Origin: Promethearchaeota archaeon
Lineage (GTDB): Archaea > Asgardarchaeota > Lokiarchaeia > Sigyniarchaeales > SOKP01
DNA: 36,316 nt
Direction: 5' to 3'
NCBI GenBank assembly: GCA_016839585.1
Contig: JAEOTZ010000028.1
Coordinates: 1-36,316 of the forward strand
Below, piece after piece: positions 24,066 through 33,335 of this stretch (the first letter of the stretch is position 1; each line of letters begins with the position of its first letter). The notes under the pieces are model-generated. The model was not told where the DNA came from, searched no databases, and worked only from the letters and a program-made list of their open reading frames with translations. The translations under genes were made by a program, and so were the position numbers.

Positions 24066-24208
24066 CCTAATAGATATATCAAATAAACACTAATAATCTA
24101 GGATTATTATAATATTTTTAATGCAACATTCTGGTTCAGTAAGTATAATACTAAAACTTAAATTAGTTTTATGTGATTAATTAATAAAATTCAAATTGGG
24201 AAAATAAT

Positions 24209-24673
24209 ATGTTATTTAATGATTGGATAGCCACAATAATAGAAGAAGTTGGTATCTCGTGGTTTGATTTTTACTCGATTGGTCATATATGTCTCGGGGT
24301 TGGACTTTTTCTATTTTTTTCATTGTTTTACACTATACCGAAGAAAAAAGGGAAAACACCGATATTTTCTTTGCTATTTGTATTTATCCTTACTATGTTC
24401 TTTGTAATTTTGTGGGAAATTATTGAAAATACGGTTTTTATTTTTTTTGATTGGAAATTTGAAGGTCGGGCTGATAGTTGGCAAAATTTAACTACTGATA
24501 TTTTAATGGGTGTGATTGGCAGTCTTGGATCATGGCTCTTCGCCTATTTAATCTTTGAGAAAGATAAGAATGCTTGGGGGTATTATATCTTTGGTTTTAT
24601 TGGGTTTGCACTGTGGCTCAGTGTTTTCATAATATTACGATATTTAACTCTTGAAAATTCTCCAATTATTTAA
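24209..24673 (+). CDS. Small integral membrane protein, four helices
   Basis: 154 residues with four hydrophobic helices (about 24-43, 54-74, 93-115, 123-147). Conserved-looking charged positions within or near helices are HICLGVG, FVILWEIIENT and DSWQNLTTDILMG. WE..E and D..TD.LMG motifs recall DUF2238/VanZ-like families, but I cannot assign one. The start ATG follows TTGGGAAAATAAT. It lies 45 bases before the amidohydrolase-like gene on the same strand and may be cotranscribed. Confidence 0.55.
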   Translation: MLFNDWIATIIEEVGISWFDFYSIGHICLGVGLFLFFSLFYTIPKKKGKTPIFSLLFVFILTMFFVILWEIIENTVFIFFDWKFEGRADSWQNLTTDILMGVIGSLGSWLFAYLIFEKDKNAWGYYIFGFIGFALWLSVFIILRYLTLENSPII

Positions 24674-24718
24674 CTTTTTTTTTATTTTAAGAAATAAAAT
24701 TACTAAGTTGTTTTAGTA

Positions 24719-25477
24719 ATGAATTTAGAAAAATTTATAACATTTGAAAAAGGGACAATCCCGTTAATATTATCAGTTCCCCATGGTGGCACATTAGAAT
24801 GTGAAAGTATTCCTAAACGGTTAAATGGAGTTCTCGGAATAGATAAAGGTACCATTGAATTGACTGAAAAGTTGATCTATTATATGAAAAAAATCTCAAA
24901 AAAAAAAAATTTCAAATCAATAATACCATCCTATATTATTTCAAATGTTCCGAGGAGTAAAGTAGATTTAAATAGAGAAGAAAGTAAAGCATATATTCAA
25001 AATTCATCTTTAGCTAAACAGATATATCAATTCTATCATAAAAAGATAAAAGAATTAATTTTAGAGAATATTAATGCTTACAACAATTCTTTATTAATTG
25101 ATATTCATGGGTTTGAAATCAACAAACGTCCATCTGGTTTTAGGGATGTAGATTTAATTTTGGGGACTCATAATTTGGAGACTTTTTTTTCTAAGCCTGT
25201 TCCAAAGAAACTTTGGGGAAATACCATCAGAGGAAAAATAATAAAAAATTTTATAGAATTAGATATTGCAATTGCTCCTGGTCATCCAAGGAGGAGAGAG
25301 TATGTTTTAACTGGAGGTTATATAACTCAAGCATATGGTTCTTCAAAGATTTCAAAGAGTAAAACAATGCAAATTGAATTTTCTGACAGAATAAGGATTC
25401 TTGACAAGAAATTAAGAAAAATTGTAATTCAAACTCTTGCAGGAATAATATTTGATGATTACAAAAAATTTCATTAA
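24719..25477 (+). CDS. N-formylglutamate amidohydrolase-like protein
   Basis: 252 residues. Family motifs: LSVPHGGTLE near residue 20, VDLNREES near residue 84, LIDIHGFEIN near residue 121 and MQIEFSDRIR near residue 218. The His, Asp/Arg and Glu of these motifs form the zinc site in pfam05013 proteins. The family cleaves formylglutamate in histidine breakdown, but many archaeal members have other amide substrates. The 3' end overlaps the convergent dehydratase gene by four bases. Confidence 0.75.
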   Translation: MNLEKFITFEKGTIPLILSVPHGGTLECESIPKRLNGVLGIDKGTIELTEKLIYYMKKISKKKNFKSIIPSYIISNVPRSKVDLNREESKAYIQNSSLAKQIYQFYHKKIKELILENINAYNNSLLIDIHGFEINKRPSGFRDVDLILGTHNLETFFSKPVPKKLWGNTIRGKIIKNFIELDIAIAPGHPRRREYVLTGGYITQAYGSSKISKSKTMQIEFSDRIRILDKKLRKIVIQTLAGIIFDDYKKFH

Positions 25478-26652
25478 GAAGTTAATGGAAAGGTTCCATA
25501 TACTCTCCATATTGCTATATCTTCAAATCCTAAAATTTCTGCTTGAGTTAATTGCCCATTACATGTGTCCTTTACTTTTTGCCATAGTATTTCCGAGATT
25601 TCATCAATTGACTTATCTTCAGTTATAATTTTTGAAGCATCTACATCAATATTACATTTCATCCATTCACAGGTTTTTGGATTTCCACAGATTTTAATAA
25701 CTGGAGTTACAGGATTTCCTGTAGGGGTACCTTGTCCTGTTGTCATTATAATTACTTGAGCTCCTGCCGCCGCAAGACCTGTCATCGATTCTACATCAAT
25801 ACCGGGTTCATTCATCAACCATAATCCTTTTCCTTTAGGTACTTCTGAGTAGTTGATAATACCTTGAATAGGGGCTTTTCCTGCTTTAGCTATCGTTCCT
25901 AAGGATTTTTCTTCAATTGTTGTTAAACCTCCTTTTATATTGCCGGGAGTCGGTTGAATACCTCTGAAATCAATTCCTAATCTCATTGTTCTTTCTAAAA
26001 ATTCATCTAAAAGATTTTTAATTTTTTCAGCAGTTTTTTCGTCTTTTGCTCGCCTTATTAATAGATGCTCAGTTCCTATCCATTCAGTAAATTCTGGAAG
26101 AATGGCTGTGCCACCTAACTCAACTATTTTATCAGAGATGAATCCTAATGCGGGATTAGCAGTAATTCCAGATATTGAATCCGATCCTCCACATTCTAAA
26201 CCTAAAACCAAATGTGAGAAATCAAAAGGTTCTCGCTTTAATTCTTTCGCCTCTTGAGTCATTTTTTTAGCTAATTTTATACCTTTTTCAATTGCAACAA
26301 TTGAACCACCTTTAACATCTTGAACATTAAAAAATTCTACTGGTTTTTTAGATCTTTTTATTTGACTTGCTAATTGTTTGCTAGTAAGATTTTCACAACC
26401 TAATCCAACGACTAAGGCTCCATAAACATTAGGATTTTTGGCTAACCCTGCCAAAGTGCGGAGTGTGTATGAGAAATCGCGCCCGAACTGAGCACAACCA
26501 AGAGGATGGCAAATTTCAACAGAATTTTCTACTTTTTTCGCTATTTGCTTGGCGATATTATTTACACATACAACACTCGGCAAAATTACAACTTTATTTC
26601 TAATACCTACTTGCTTATTTGGACGTTGATATCCCAAAAATTCTTCAGTCAT
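25474..26652 (-). CDS. uxaA: UxaA-family dehydratase, large subunit (altronate dehydratase or sulfolactate lyase)
   Basis: 392 residues. Typical UxaA C-terminal part: GYQRPNKQVGIRNKVVILPS, CHPLGCAQFGRD, GLGCENL, LGLECGGSDSISGITANPA, FMTTGQGTPTG-like (IIMTTGQGTPTGNPVTPV) and the iron-sulfur-associated cysteines in CGNPKTCEW. The family removes water from D-altronate to give 2-keto-3-deoxygluconate. The split small/large arrangement is also that of sulfolactate sulfo-lyase SuyA/SuyB, so the substrate is open. ATG 26652 is chosen because it overlaps the small-subunit stop by 8 bases and follows GAGAGGGG; a longer frame starts inside the small subunit. Confidence 0.8.
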   Translation of the reverse strand: MTEEFLGYQRPNKQVGIRNKVVILPSVVCVNNIAKQIAKKVENSVEICHPLGCAQFGRDFSYTLRTLAGLAKNPNVYGALVVGLGCENLTSKQLASQIKRSKKPVEFFNVQDVKGGSIVAIEKGIKLAKKMTQEAKELKREPFDFSHLVLGLECGGSDSISGITANPALGFISDKIVELGGTAILPEFTEWIGTEHLLIRRAKDEKTAEKIKNLLDEFLERTMRLGIDFRGIQPTPGNIKGGLTTIEEKSLGTIAKAGKAPIQGIINYSEVPKGKGLWLMNEPGIDVESMTGLAAAGAQVIIMTTGQGTPTGNPVTPVIKICGNPKTCEWMKCNIDVDASKIITEDKSIDEISEILWQKVKDTCNGQLTQAEILGFEDIAIWRVYGTFPLTS

Positions 26653-26932
26653 GTCTTTTTCCCCTCTCAAGATAAGCACTTTTAACATTATGAATATGAA
26701 TCCAATCTCCTTTCATGATATCTTCTGTTGCGATACCAATAATTTCTCCATATTTAAAGATTAAATCTCCCTTTTTGATGTCGCTTAAAGCAACTTTATG
26801 ACCATAAGGTATAGCTTGATTTATTTTAATCGTTTGATTCTTGCTAATTTCAATTATCTCATTTGGGGGAATTTCTTCTAAAAACGTGGCGCAATTATCT
26901 TTAGGATTCATTCTCATGAATTTTTTTCTCAT
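26645..26932 (-). CDS. UxaA-family dehydratase, small subunit (SAF domain)
   Basis: 95 residues: a SAF domain with INQAIPYGHKVALSDIKKGD, IFKYGEIIGIATEDI and WIHIHNVKS. It corresponds to the N-terminal part of fused altronate dehydratases and to SuyA. The start ATG 26932 is preferred over 26947 because GGAG lies five bases upstream of it. It is translationally coupled with the large subunit. Confidence 0.8.
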   Translation of the reverse strand: MRKKFMRMNPKDNCATFLEEIPPNEIIEISKNQTIKINQAIPYGHKVALSDIKKGDLIFKYGEIIGIATEDIMKGDWIHIHNVKSAYLERGKRHD

Positions 26933-27072
26933 AAATACTCCTACCATTTAATAAAATTCTTAATTTATTTATTTAAAAGAAATGTTTTAAATTTTTAATA
27001 AATACTAGTATATACCTAATAATATCCTATGATTTAATATTAATAATTGAAACTTATCTAAATTTATATAAT

Positions 27073-27417
27073 ATGCCTGAAGATCAAATCGATATAGATG
27101 ATTTAGAATCGTTCATTGATGGTTTAAAAACATCTTTAGACACATTAGAAGGTCTTAATCCAAAGGAGACGCGGGGATTTCAGGCTCAATTAGCGAAAGC
27201 TATTTCAGATTTAAGGATAAAGAAATCTGCTAAATTTGAACCACTTCCAAAATATATTGGTCATGTTACGAAAGAAGATCTTAAAAATTATTTGATGAAA
27301 GAATTGGAGGATCTTAGGAATCTTTTAGATACTGATGAATATTCTCCTTATCCAAGAAGGAAATTTAATCTAATAATGAAAATTACTAAGCTTAGAGAAA
27401 AAATAAGCAGAATGTAA
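27073..27417 (+). CDS. Hypothetical small helical protein
   Basis: 114 residues, not recognised. Predicted helical, acidic at the N terminus (PEDQIDIDDLESFIDGL) and basic at the C terminus (RRKFNLIMKITKLREKI). No cysteines, no membrane helix. A TATA-like ATTTATATAAT lies immediately before the ATG. Confidence 0.45.
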   Translation: MPEDQIDIDDLESFIDGLKTSLDTLEGLNPKETRGFQAQLAKAISDLRIKKSAKFEPLPKYIGHVTKEDLKNYLMKELEDLRNLLDTDEYSPYPRRKFNLIMKITKLREKISRM

Positions 27418-27565
27418 TTTTAACTTTAACTTTTTCTTAATTTAAAAAGTATAATTTATAAAAGTTTATAGTAAATATGTAATTTAACAGCATTTATATA
27501 AAAAGAGGAGTAATTCATTATTAACGCTATTCATATTTAATTAAATTTTAAGAGATAATAAATTC

Positions 27566-28678
27566 ATGTTAGACCCTTTTTTTTGTGAAAAATTAGCAAA
27601 ATTGGTGATTAATTATTCTATTAAAATAAAAGCAGGAAATAGAATTGTTATAATAGGACCAGCATTAGCAAAAGATCTATTTTTAGCCTTGCAGGTTGAA
27701 ATTTTAAAAGCTGGAGGTCATTCTTTTTCAATTCCTCAATTAGAAGGCGAAGATGAATTATTCTTCAAATATGCTTCTGATAATCAATTAGTTTATTTTG
27801 ATGATATTTACGTCACTATGGCAAAAGAATTCGATGGTTTAGTTCAAATATTTGGTGATTATAATATCAAAAAATTATCATTAATAGATCCAAAGAAAAT
27901 AGGAAAAACTCAATTAGCAGCAAAAAGAGTAGAAATGCTTAAAATATTTAGTGAAAGGGAAACAAAGGGAGAACTTAAATGGGTGATAATTCCTTATCCT
28001 TGCCAATCTTATGCTCAAGAGGCAAATATGGATTTTTATTCGTATTCAAATTTTGTGGAAAAAGCACTATTCTTAGATAAAGCGGATCCTGTGCATGAGT
28101 GGGAACAGCTTCATAAAAAGCAAGAAAAAGTTATAGACTTACTAAATACTGCAAAAAAAATACATGTATTGGGTGAAGACACTGATTTAACATTGTCAGT
28201 AGAAGGTAGAATTTGGGAGAATTGTAGCGGTCAAAATAACTTACCTGATGGTGAGGTTTTTACTAGTCCAATAGAAGATTCCGTAAATGGTCATATTAGA
28301 TTTACATATCCCGGAATTTATCAAGGAAAGGAAGTTGAAAATATATATTTAGAATTTAAAGATGGAAAGTTAGTTAATGCTACAGCAGATAGAGGAGAGG
28401 ATTTATTACAGGAAATCATAAAGATTAGAAATGCTAATAAATTAGGAGAATTTGCCATTGGAACTAACTATGGAATTACGAAATTCACTAAGAATATTTT
28501 ATTTGATGAAAAACTGGGTGGAACTATACATTGTGCTTTAGGGAGGGGGTTCCCTAAAACAGGATCAAAAAATTTCAGTACTATTCACTGGGATATATTA
28601 AAAGATATGAAATTACCAGGTTCAAAAATTATAGCAGATGAAAAAGTTATTTATGAAGAAGGTAAATGGAAAATCTAA
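27566..28678 (+). CDS. M29-family aminopeptidase
   Basis: 370 residues, the family length. The expected metal ligands are seen in order: LPDGEVFTSP near residue 227 (Glu), LGEFAIGTN near 292 (Glu), GGTIHCALGRG near 319 (His) and STIHWDIL near 338 (His, Asp). The N-terminal domain (LAKLVINYSIKIKAGNRIVI) matches the thermophilic aminopeptidase group. It removes N-terminal residues from peptides using two divalent metals. AAGAGATAATAAATTC before the ATG contains a weak ribosome-binding site. The TatD gene follows after 50 bases. Confidence 0.8.
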   Translation: MLDPFFCEKLAKLVINYSIKIKAGNRIVIIGPALAKDLFLALQVEILKAGGHSFSIPQLEGEDELFFKYASDNQLVYFDDIYVTMAKEFDGLVQIFGDYNIKKLSLIDPKKIGKTQLAAKRVEMLKIFSERETKGELKWVIIPYPCQSYAQEANMDFYSYSNFVEKALFLDKADPVHEWEQLHKKQEKVIDLLNTAKKIHVLGEDTDLTLSVEGRIWENCSGQNNLPDGEVFTSPIEDSVNGHIRFTYPGIYQGKEVENIYLEFKDGKLVNATADRGEDLLQEIIKIRNANKLGEFAIGTNYGITKFTKNILFDEKLGGTIHCALGRGFPKTGSKNFSTIHWDILKDMKLPGSKIIADEKVIYEEGKWKI

Positions 28679-28728
28679 ATTTATTCCTAACTTTTTTTAT
28701 TTATTAAAAACAATAGATCCATAAAAAA

Positions 28729-29490
28729 ATGCTAATTGATATCCATTGTCATGCCAATCTTTACTTAGCTATTGATGAAATAATCAGAGAAGCTAAGAAA
28801 GTAGGTGTTGAAAAAATAATTTCTGTAGGAATGAGTGCTTTAAGCTTAGAAAGAGTCTTAGAAATATCAAATCAATATGAGTCTATATATCCCTCTTTAG
28901 GAATTCACCCAGAAGAAGTTCAAATGAATGAACAAATTGAAAATCAATTGGAGGAGGTTGTAGATCTTATTAAAAAAAATAAGGAAAACATTTGCGCTAT
29001 TGGGGAAATTGGTCTGGATCATCATTTTGTAAAAAACGAGGAATTATATCCTCTTCAAAAAAAAATATTTGAAAAGATGCTTTTACTTGCTCAGGAACTA
29101 GAATTACCTGTCAATTTACATACCAAAGGCGCAGAAAAATTAGTGTTTGATACATTACCCTCTTATAAAATTCCTAATGTTAATATTCATTGGTATTCTG
29201 GTTCTGAAAATTATTTAAAATTAGGGATCGATCGAGGATATTATTTTTCCATTACTCCTGCAATTTCTTATTCTCCGGCAGTGAAAAAAACAGTATTAAT
29301 GGTTGATAAAGAACATTTATTGCTTGAAAGCGATGGACCTGTAAAATATGCTGGAAAAATTGGTACACCAGCAATGATTAGGGAAGTTTTTACTTCAATT
29401 TCTAAATTTAAAGAAATTTCTGCAAATGAATTAGAAGTTCAATTATGTGATAATACCAAAAAAATTTTTCCTAAAATTTTTGAAAAATAA
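28729..29490 (+). CDS. tatD: TatD-family metal-dependent hydrolase
   Basis: 253 residues. TIM-barrel metal motifs: DIHCHANLYL at the N terminus (two His), LGIHPEEV, IGEIGLDHHF near residue 90 (Glu), LPVNLHTKGA near 126 (His), NIHWYSG near 149 (His) and LLLESDGP near 200 (Asp). TatD enzymes are DNases or deoxyribonuclease-like phosphoesterases and may help in DNA repair or turnover. It shares direction with the aminopeptidase gene and may be cotranscribed. Confidence 0.85.
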   Translation: MLIDIHCHANLYLAIDEIIREAKKVGVEKIISVGMSALSLERVLEISNQYESIYPSLGIHPEEVQMNEQIENQLEEVVDLIKKNKENICAIGEIGLDHHFVKNEELYPLQKKIFEKMLLLAQELELPVNLHTKGAEKLVFDTLPSYKIPNVNIHWYSGSENYLKLGIDRGYYFSITPAISYSPAVKKTVLMVDKEHLLLESDGPVKYAGKIGTPAMIREVFTSISKFKEISANELEVQLCDNTKKIFPKIFEK

Positions 29491-29503
29491 AGTTAAAATG
29501 ATT

Positions 29504-31342
29504 TTATAAGTTATCTAATCCTAGAGCGTTTAATTTTTCTTCATTGATTTTTCCAGTTTCCAAATCAAACCCTCTATACTCATAATAAAACTTTTTTAAT
29601 TTCTGAAAGTCTGGAGATTTTCCTGCGGCTTCACTTTTTTCTAGAGGTTTAAGAAGGATTTTGGGTAATCGATCATCTGATGGTTTAAGTCCCATTCTTA
29701 AATTAAATAATCGTTTCATCATGTAACTTCTCTCACCTAAAGTCTTTAGTTTTTCTATGTCACAGTCTATACCCATACTTGTATCTATCAGTTCAGCGAT
29801 AGTTGATGGCTTAGGATTGGCAAAAACACACATAGTCAAGGAACTATAGATTGCTCTTAAATCTTGTAATCTAGCACTCATAATAGCCATCTCTTCATCA
29901 TCCTTAAATTTATCTATATATTCAATTCCAAATTCATCAAGGGGAATACCTAATAATATGGTACACATATCACATGAATTATGACAAGGTCCTCTTGGAG
30001 CTCCTAAAGCATAAGCAATAGTCATACCAAAATTACTTCTTAAATCATGATATGGAACTTCCATTCCATAAACAGTTGCGATTTCGTCTTGGTTAATTTT
30101 AAACCGTTTTCCAAATGCATCTGAACCTTCAGCAAGCAAATTCCCAATGCCTTCCCTAAATGATATTTTTCTAATAAACTCAAATACAGGTTTAATATCA
30201 CCCCAATGTAATTTTAAACCATCAATATCCTCGGATTTAATTTTATTATTATTATAAAGATGATATAAGAAAGCAATTGTGCTACTAGTAGTTAATAGAT
30301 CAATTCCATAATCATTACATAAAATATTTGCTTGTACAATGGATTCCAGGTTATCATTTAAAATCATCGAACCAAATCCAGCTAGAGCTTCATATTCCGG
30401 TGATTCTACTTCGCCATTTGTTTTATATTCTCCCTCTTTAATAATAGCTTTTTTAGCACAACCTATTGAGCATGAAAAACAGGGATATTTCTTCACAACT
30501 ATTTTTTCGGCAGCAGTATTACCGGAAATTTTGTATGCTCCCTCCCACTCATCACCCATAGTCCAATATTTCTTAGGTAATTCTCCTGTTATATTCCATA
30601 AATCTACTCCCGCAGTTGTGCCGATATTACCATACATAGTAGTTGTAAAAGCAGAATTAATAGTATTTTGGGCTTTTTTTACAGCTTCCTTAAATCCCTC
30701 TGGATCAGCTGGTTCGTAAATTCTTTTTTTACCTCGAACTGTTATAGCTTTTAATCTTTTTGAACCCATAACTGCTCCCATACCTGTTCTACCTGCTGCT
30801 TTTTCTTCTGAAGCAATTATTGCATATTTTACCAAATTTTCTCCTCCTTGACCGATACATGCCACTCTTGTTAAATTAGATCCTGATTTCTCTTTAAGTA
30901 TTTGGGACGTTTCCTGTATACCTTTTCCCCATAGATCGGTGGCATCTTTAAGTTCAGAGGAATTTTCACTAATTTCAAGATAAACTGGATGATCTGAAGT
31001 GCCTTTTATTATGATCCCATCATAACCAGCTTTTCTTAATTCAGGACCGAAAAAACCACCACAACTACATTCACCCCAAATTTCTGTATATGGAGATTTA
31101 GCACAAACAGCAAATTTAGCGCTAGAAGGAGCATTAGAACCACATAATAATCCTGTCATAAACATTAATATATTATTTGGAGATAAAGGATCTGTATTTT
31201 TATCTAAAAAATCATATAAATATCTACAACTATATCCAGCACCTCCCAAGAATGTCTTAGCAAATTCTTCATTAAGAGGTTCATCATTAATGTTGTTTTT
31301 ACTTAAATCTACTTTTAAAAGTTTTCCTATAAATCCTTTCAA
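29504..31342 (-). CDS. aor: Aldehyde:ferredoxin oxidoreductase (tungsten-dependent)
   Basis: 612 residues. Cluster cysteines Cys288, Cys291 and Cys295 (CFSCSIGC) and the fourth near Cys505 (LTMCVF) are at the places known for the Pyrococcus enzyme. The tungstopterin-binding stretches GGAGYSCRYLYD, IWGECSCGGFFGPELRKAG and AGRTGMGAVMGSKRLKA are intact. The enzyme oxidises aldehydes to acids and reduces ferredoxin. An extra motif GPCHNSCDMC near residue 451 is found in subgroup members that have additional cysteines. It follows an iron-alcohol dehydrogenase gene at 73 bases, so the pair can convert alcohol to acid or back. Confidence 0.9.
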   Translation of the reverse strand: MKGFIGKLLKVDLSKNNINDEPLNEEFAKTFLGGAGYSCRYLYDFLDKNTDPLSPNNILMFMTGLLCGSNAPSSAKFAVCAKSPYTEIWGECSCGGFFGPELRKAGYDGIIIKGTSDHPVYLEISENSSELKDATDLWGKGIQETSQILKEKSGSNLTRVACIGQGGENLVKYAIIASEEKAAGRTGMGAVMGSKRLKAITVRGKKRIYEPADPEGFKEAVKKAQNTINSAFTTTMYGNIGTTAGVDLWNITGELPKKYWTMGDEWEGAYKISGNTAAEKIVVKKYPCFSCSIGCAKKAIIKEGEYKTNGEVESPEYEALAGFGSMILNDNLESIVQANILCNDYGIDLLTTSSTIAFLYHLYNNNKIKSEDIDGLKLHWGDIKPVFEFIRKISFREGIGNLLAEGSDAFGKRFKINQDEIATVYGMEVPYHDLRSNFGMTIAYALGAPRGPCHNSCDMCTILLGIPLDEFGIEYIDKFKDDEEMAIMSARLQDLRAIYSSLTMCVFANPKPSTIAELIDTSMGIDCDIEKLKTLGERSYMMKRLFNLRMGLKPSDDRLPKILLKPLEKSEAAGKSPDFQKLKKFYYEYRGFDLETGKINEEKLNALGLDNL

Positions 31343-31415
31343 ATCTTTAACACCAATTCTTTATTAAACGTTAAATTTTTCATTCTAAATTTAAGAAAAA
31401 AAGTAAATTATTAGA

Positions 31416-32615
31416 TTAAAAATCAACCTCTTTCCCTTCGAAAGCATAATCAAAAAGCTTTCTAAAATATTCATCTGTCATTGATCTAGGAGACATTACA
31501 ACTGTTGCATCTTCAAAACAACACGATATTAATGAGTCTAAATTTTTCTCTAAATCTTCCCTTGAGATTCCTAAATCTTTCAGTTTCGTAGGGAAATCAA
31601 CCTTTTTCTGAAGTTCTTTAATTTTTTCAATAACTAAAAAAGCAGCCTTCTTTTCATCTTCATCCCACTTAGCCCAACCTAACTGTTTTGCCATTTTTGC
31701 ATAAATTTCTACTGTATTATCCCCCTCATCAGGGTTATTTAATAAAAATTGAGTTACATAGGGAAGAACAATACCGACTGCTCTCCCATGAGCAGTATTA
31801 AAAATCGCACCCCAACTATGACCCATCCCATGACCTATATGTAACTGAGAATTACTAAAAGCTAAACCTGCCATGGTTGCAGCTTGATGTAAGAAATCTC
31901 GAGCTTCTTTATTTTCACCATCTTTATAGACAAGTGGTAAATATTTAAATACAAGCTCTATCGATTTTAATCCAATTGCATAAGAAAATTCATTTCTCCA
32001 ATTTGAAACCATTGCTTCAATAGCATGGGAAAGCGCATCAAAACCAGTATCAGCCGTTAATTTCGGAGGCATACCGAGTGGAAATAATGGATCTACAATA
32101 GCATATGTAGGTGTCAACCCCTTATGAGTATAAATAAATTTTTTCCATATATCGTTTTCTAATCTTGAGATAATAGCAGCATTAGTAGTTTCAGAACCTG
32201 TTCCGGAGGTAGTTGGTATAGCTATAAATTTTGATCTTTTACCAATGTCGTATAATTTATTATTAAAGGAGTGAACATCATCTAGCGTTAAATCAGGAAA
32301 TTCATATAATACCCAGACCGTTTTGGCTGTGTCTATAACGGAGCCTCCACCTAAAGCAATGATTAAATCCGGAGCATAAGAGATACATTGCTCCCGTGCT
32401 ATTAACACGCCCTCTTCGCGTGGGTCGGGAATTACTTCCTTAAAAATTTCATAGATCTTTCCAAACTTTTCTAATTTATCTGTTAAAATCTTTAGATAGC
32501 CTAATTTTTCTATAATTTTATCAGTTACTATAAAACATTTTTCTCCAGTAATATTTTCTAAAAAATCTATGCTATCTTCCCCATATATTATACTAGGACT
32601 GTAGAAATACCACAT
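31416..32615 (-). CDS. Iron-containing alcohol dehydrogenase
   Basis: 399 residues. NAD(P)-binding motif GGGSVIDTAKTV near residue 94 and TTSGTGSETTNAA near 137. Metal ligands are in DTGFDALSHAIEA near 189 (Asp, His) and HIGHGMGHSWGAIFNTAHG near 257 (two His). The C terminus ends FAFEGKEVDF-like (YAFEGKEVDF), similar to YAWDGKNIDF of the second copy. It would reduce aldehydes to alcohols or the reverse. It lies between an SCP2 gene and an aor gene on the same strand. Confidence 0.88.
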   Translation of the reverse strand: MWYFYSPSIIYGEDSIDFLENITGEKCFIVTDKIIEKLGYLKILTDKLEKFGKIYEIFKEVIPDPREEGVLIAREQCISYAPDLIIALGGGSVIDTAKTVWVLYEFPDLTLDDVHSFNNKLYDIGKRSKFIAIPTTSGTGSETTNAAIISRLENDIWKKFIYTHKGLTPTYAIVDPLFPLGMPPKLTADTGFDALSHAIEAMVSNWRNEFSYAIGLKSIELVFKYLPLVYKDGENKEARDFLHQAATMAGLAFSNSQLHIGHGMGHSWGAIFNTAHGRAVGIVLPYVTQFLLNNPDEGDNTVEIYAKMAKQLGWAKWDEDEKKAAFLVIEKIKELQKKVDFPTKLKDLGISREDLEKNLDSLISCCFEDATVVMSPRSMTDEYFRKLFDYAFEGKEVDF

Positions 32616-32752
32616 TATTTTTTTATTCCTTCTTATTTTTTATTATTTAAAATTTAATTGATTTTAAATAATAAAAGGCTTAAATCTTTTTTTAAATGGC
32701 TTAAAAGAATTTAAATTTATGAAAATTAAAAAACTTGTTAAACTCACTTTTA

Positions 32753-33157
32753 TTATAAATAATCTGTTTTAAACATCCCAAGACTTTCGATTATTTCCTG
32801 AGCGGCTTTTGTATGGCGCATTAGGTTTGCCATGTTCCCCTCAAGTCTTAGTTGACCAGCCATAATTGCCCTAATTGGGTCGATTTCCTTTTTCATTACT
32901 TTTACAAAGTTAACATAAGGTCCAGCCATTATATATTCTGTTTCTACTTCTTCTCCTTCTTTTACTAATCTTGCCTCTGTACATTCTCCATGGTAAAGTC
33001 CTAGAAAAACTCTTACTTCATGATCCAATTTTCCGCTTGGTTCAATAACGAGAAGCATATCTCCTTCCCAAGTTAAGGCTGATGGCTTATAATTTGGATT
33101 CTTATTAATAGCATCTCCAAACGCTTTAACCCATTCTTCAGTTAACATTTTCACCAT
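32753..33157 (-). CDS. SCP2-like lipid-carrier protein, fourth copy
   Basis: 134 residues. The C-terminal motif IRAIMAGQLRLEGNMANLMR corresponds to AYMAGDITVEGNLQDAM of the tandem pair, and the first part (WEGDMLLVIEP, VRVFLGLYHGEC) has the strand pattern of the family. The sequence is less acidic and diverged. ATG 33157 is preferred over TTG 33166. It is upstream of the alcohol dehydrogenase and aor genes in the same direction (137-base gap), so it may supply a hydrophobic substrate to them. That link is inference. Confidence 0.65.
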   Translation of the reverse strand: MVKMLTEEWVKAFGDAINKNPNYKPSALTWEGDMLLVIEPSGKLDHEVRVFLGLYHGECTEARLVKEGEEVETEYIMAGPYVNFVKVMKKEIDPIRAIMAGQLRLEGNMANLMRHTKAAQEIIESLGMFKTDYL

Positions 33158-33335
33158 TTTTATCAAATTTGAAAATTTTATTTTATTTTTATTTTCTTTA
33201 AATTAAACATTTTAATTAAAGAGTTGTTTATAAATAACTTTCAAAGACGATAAAGAAACTTTTTATAAACTATGAAATCACATTAGGATATAATAGATAT
33301 TAGAATAGTTAATTAAATAATATAAAGATAAAAAA

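Noticed and set aside
30339-30719. A 126-codon ORF opposite the aor gene
   Set aside because: It is a shadow of the well-supported aor frame and has no family similarity.
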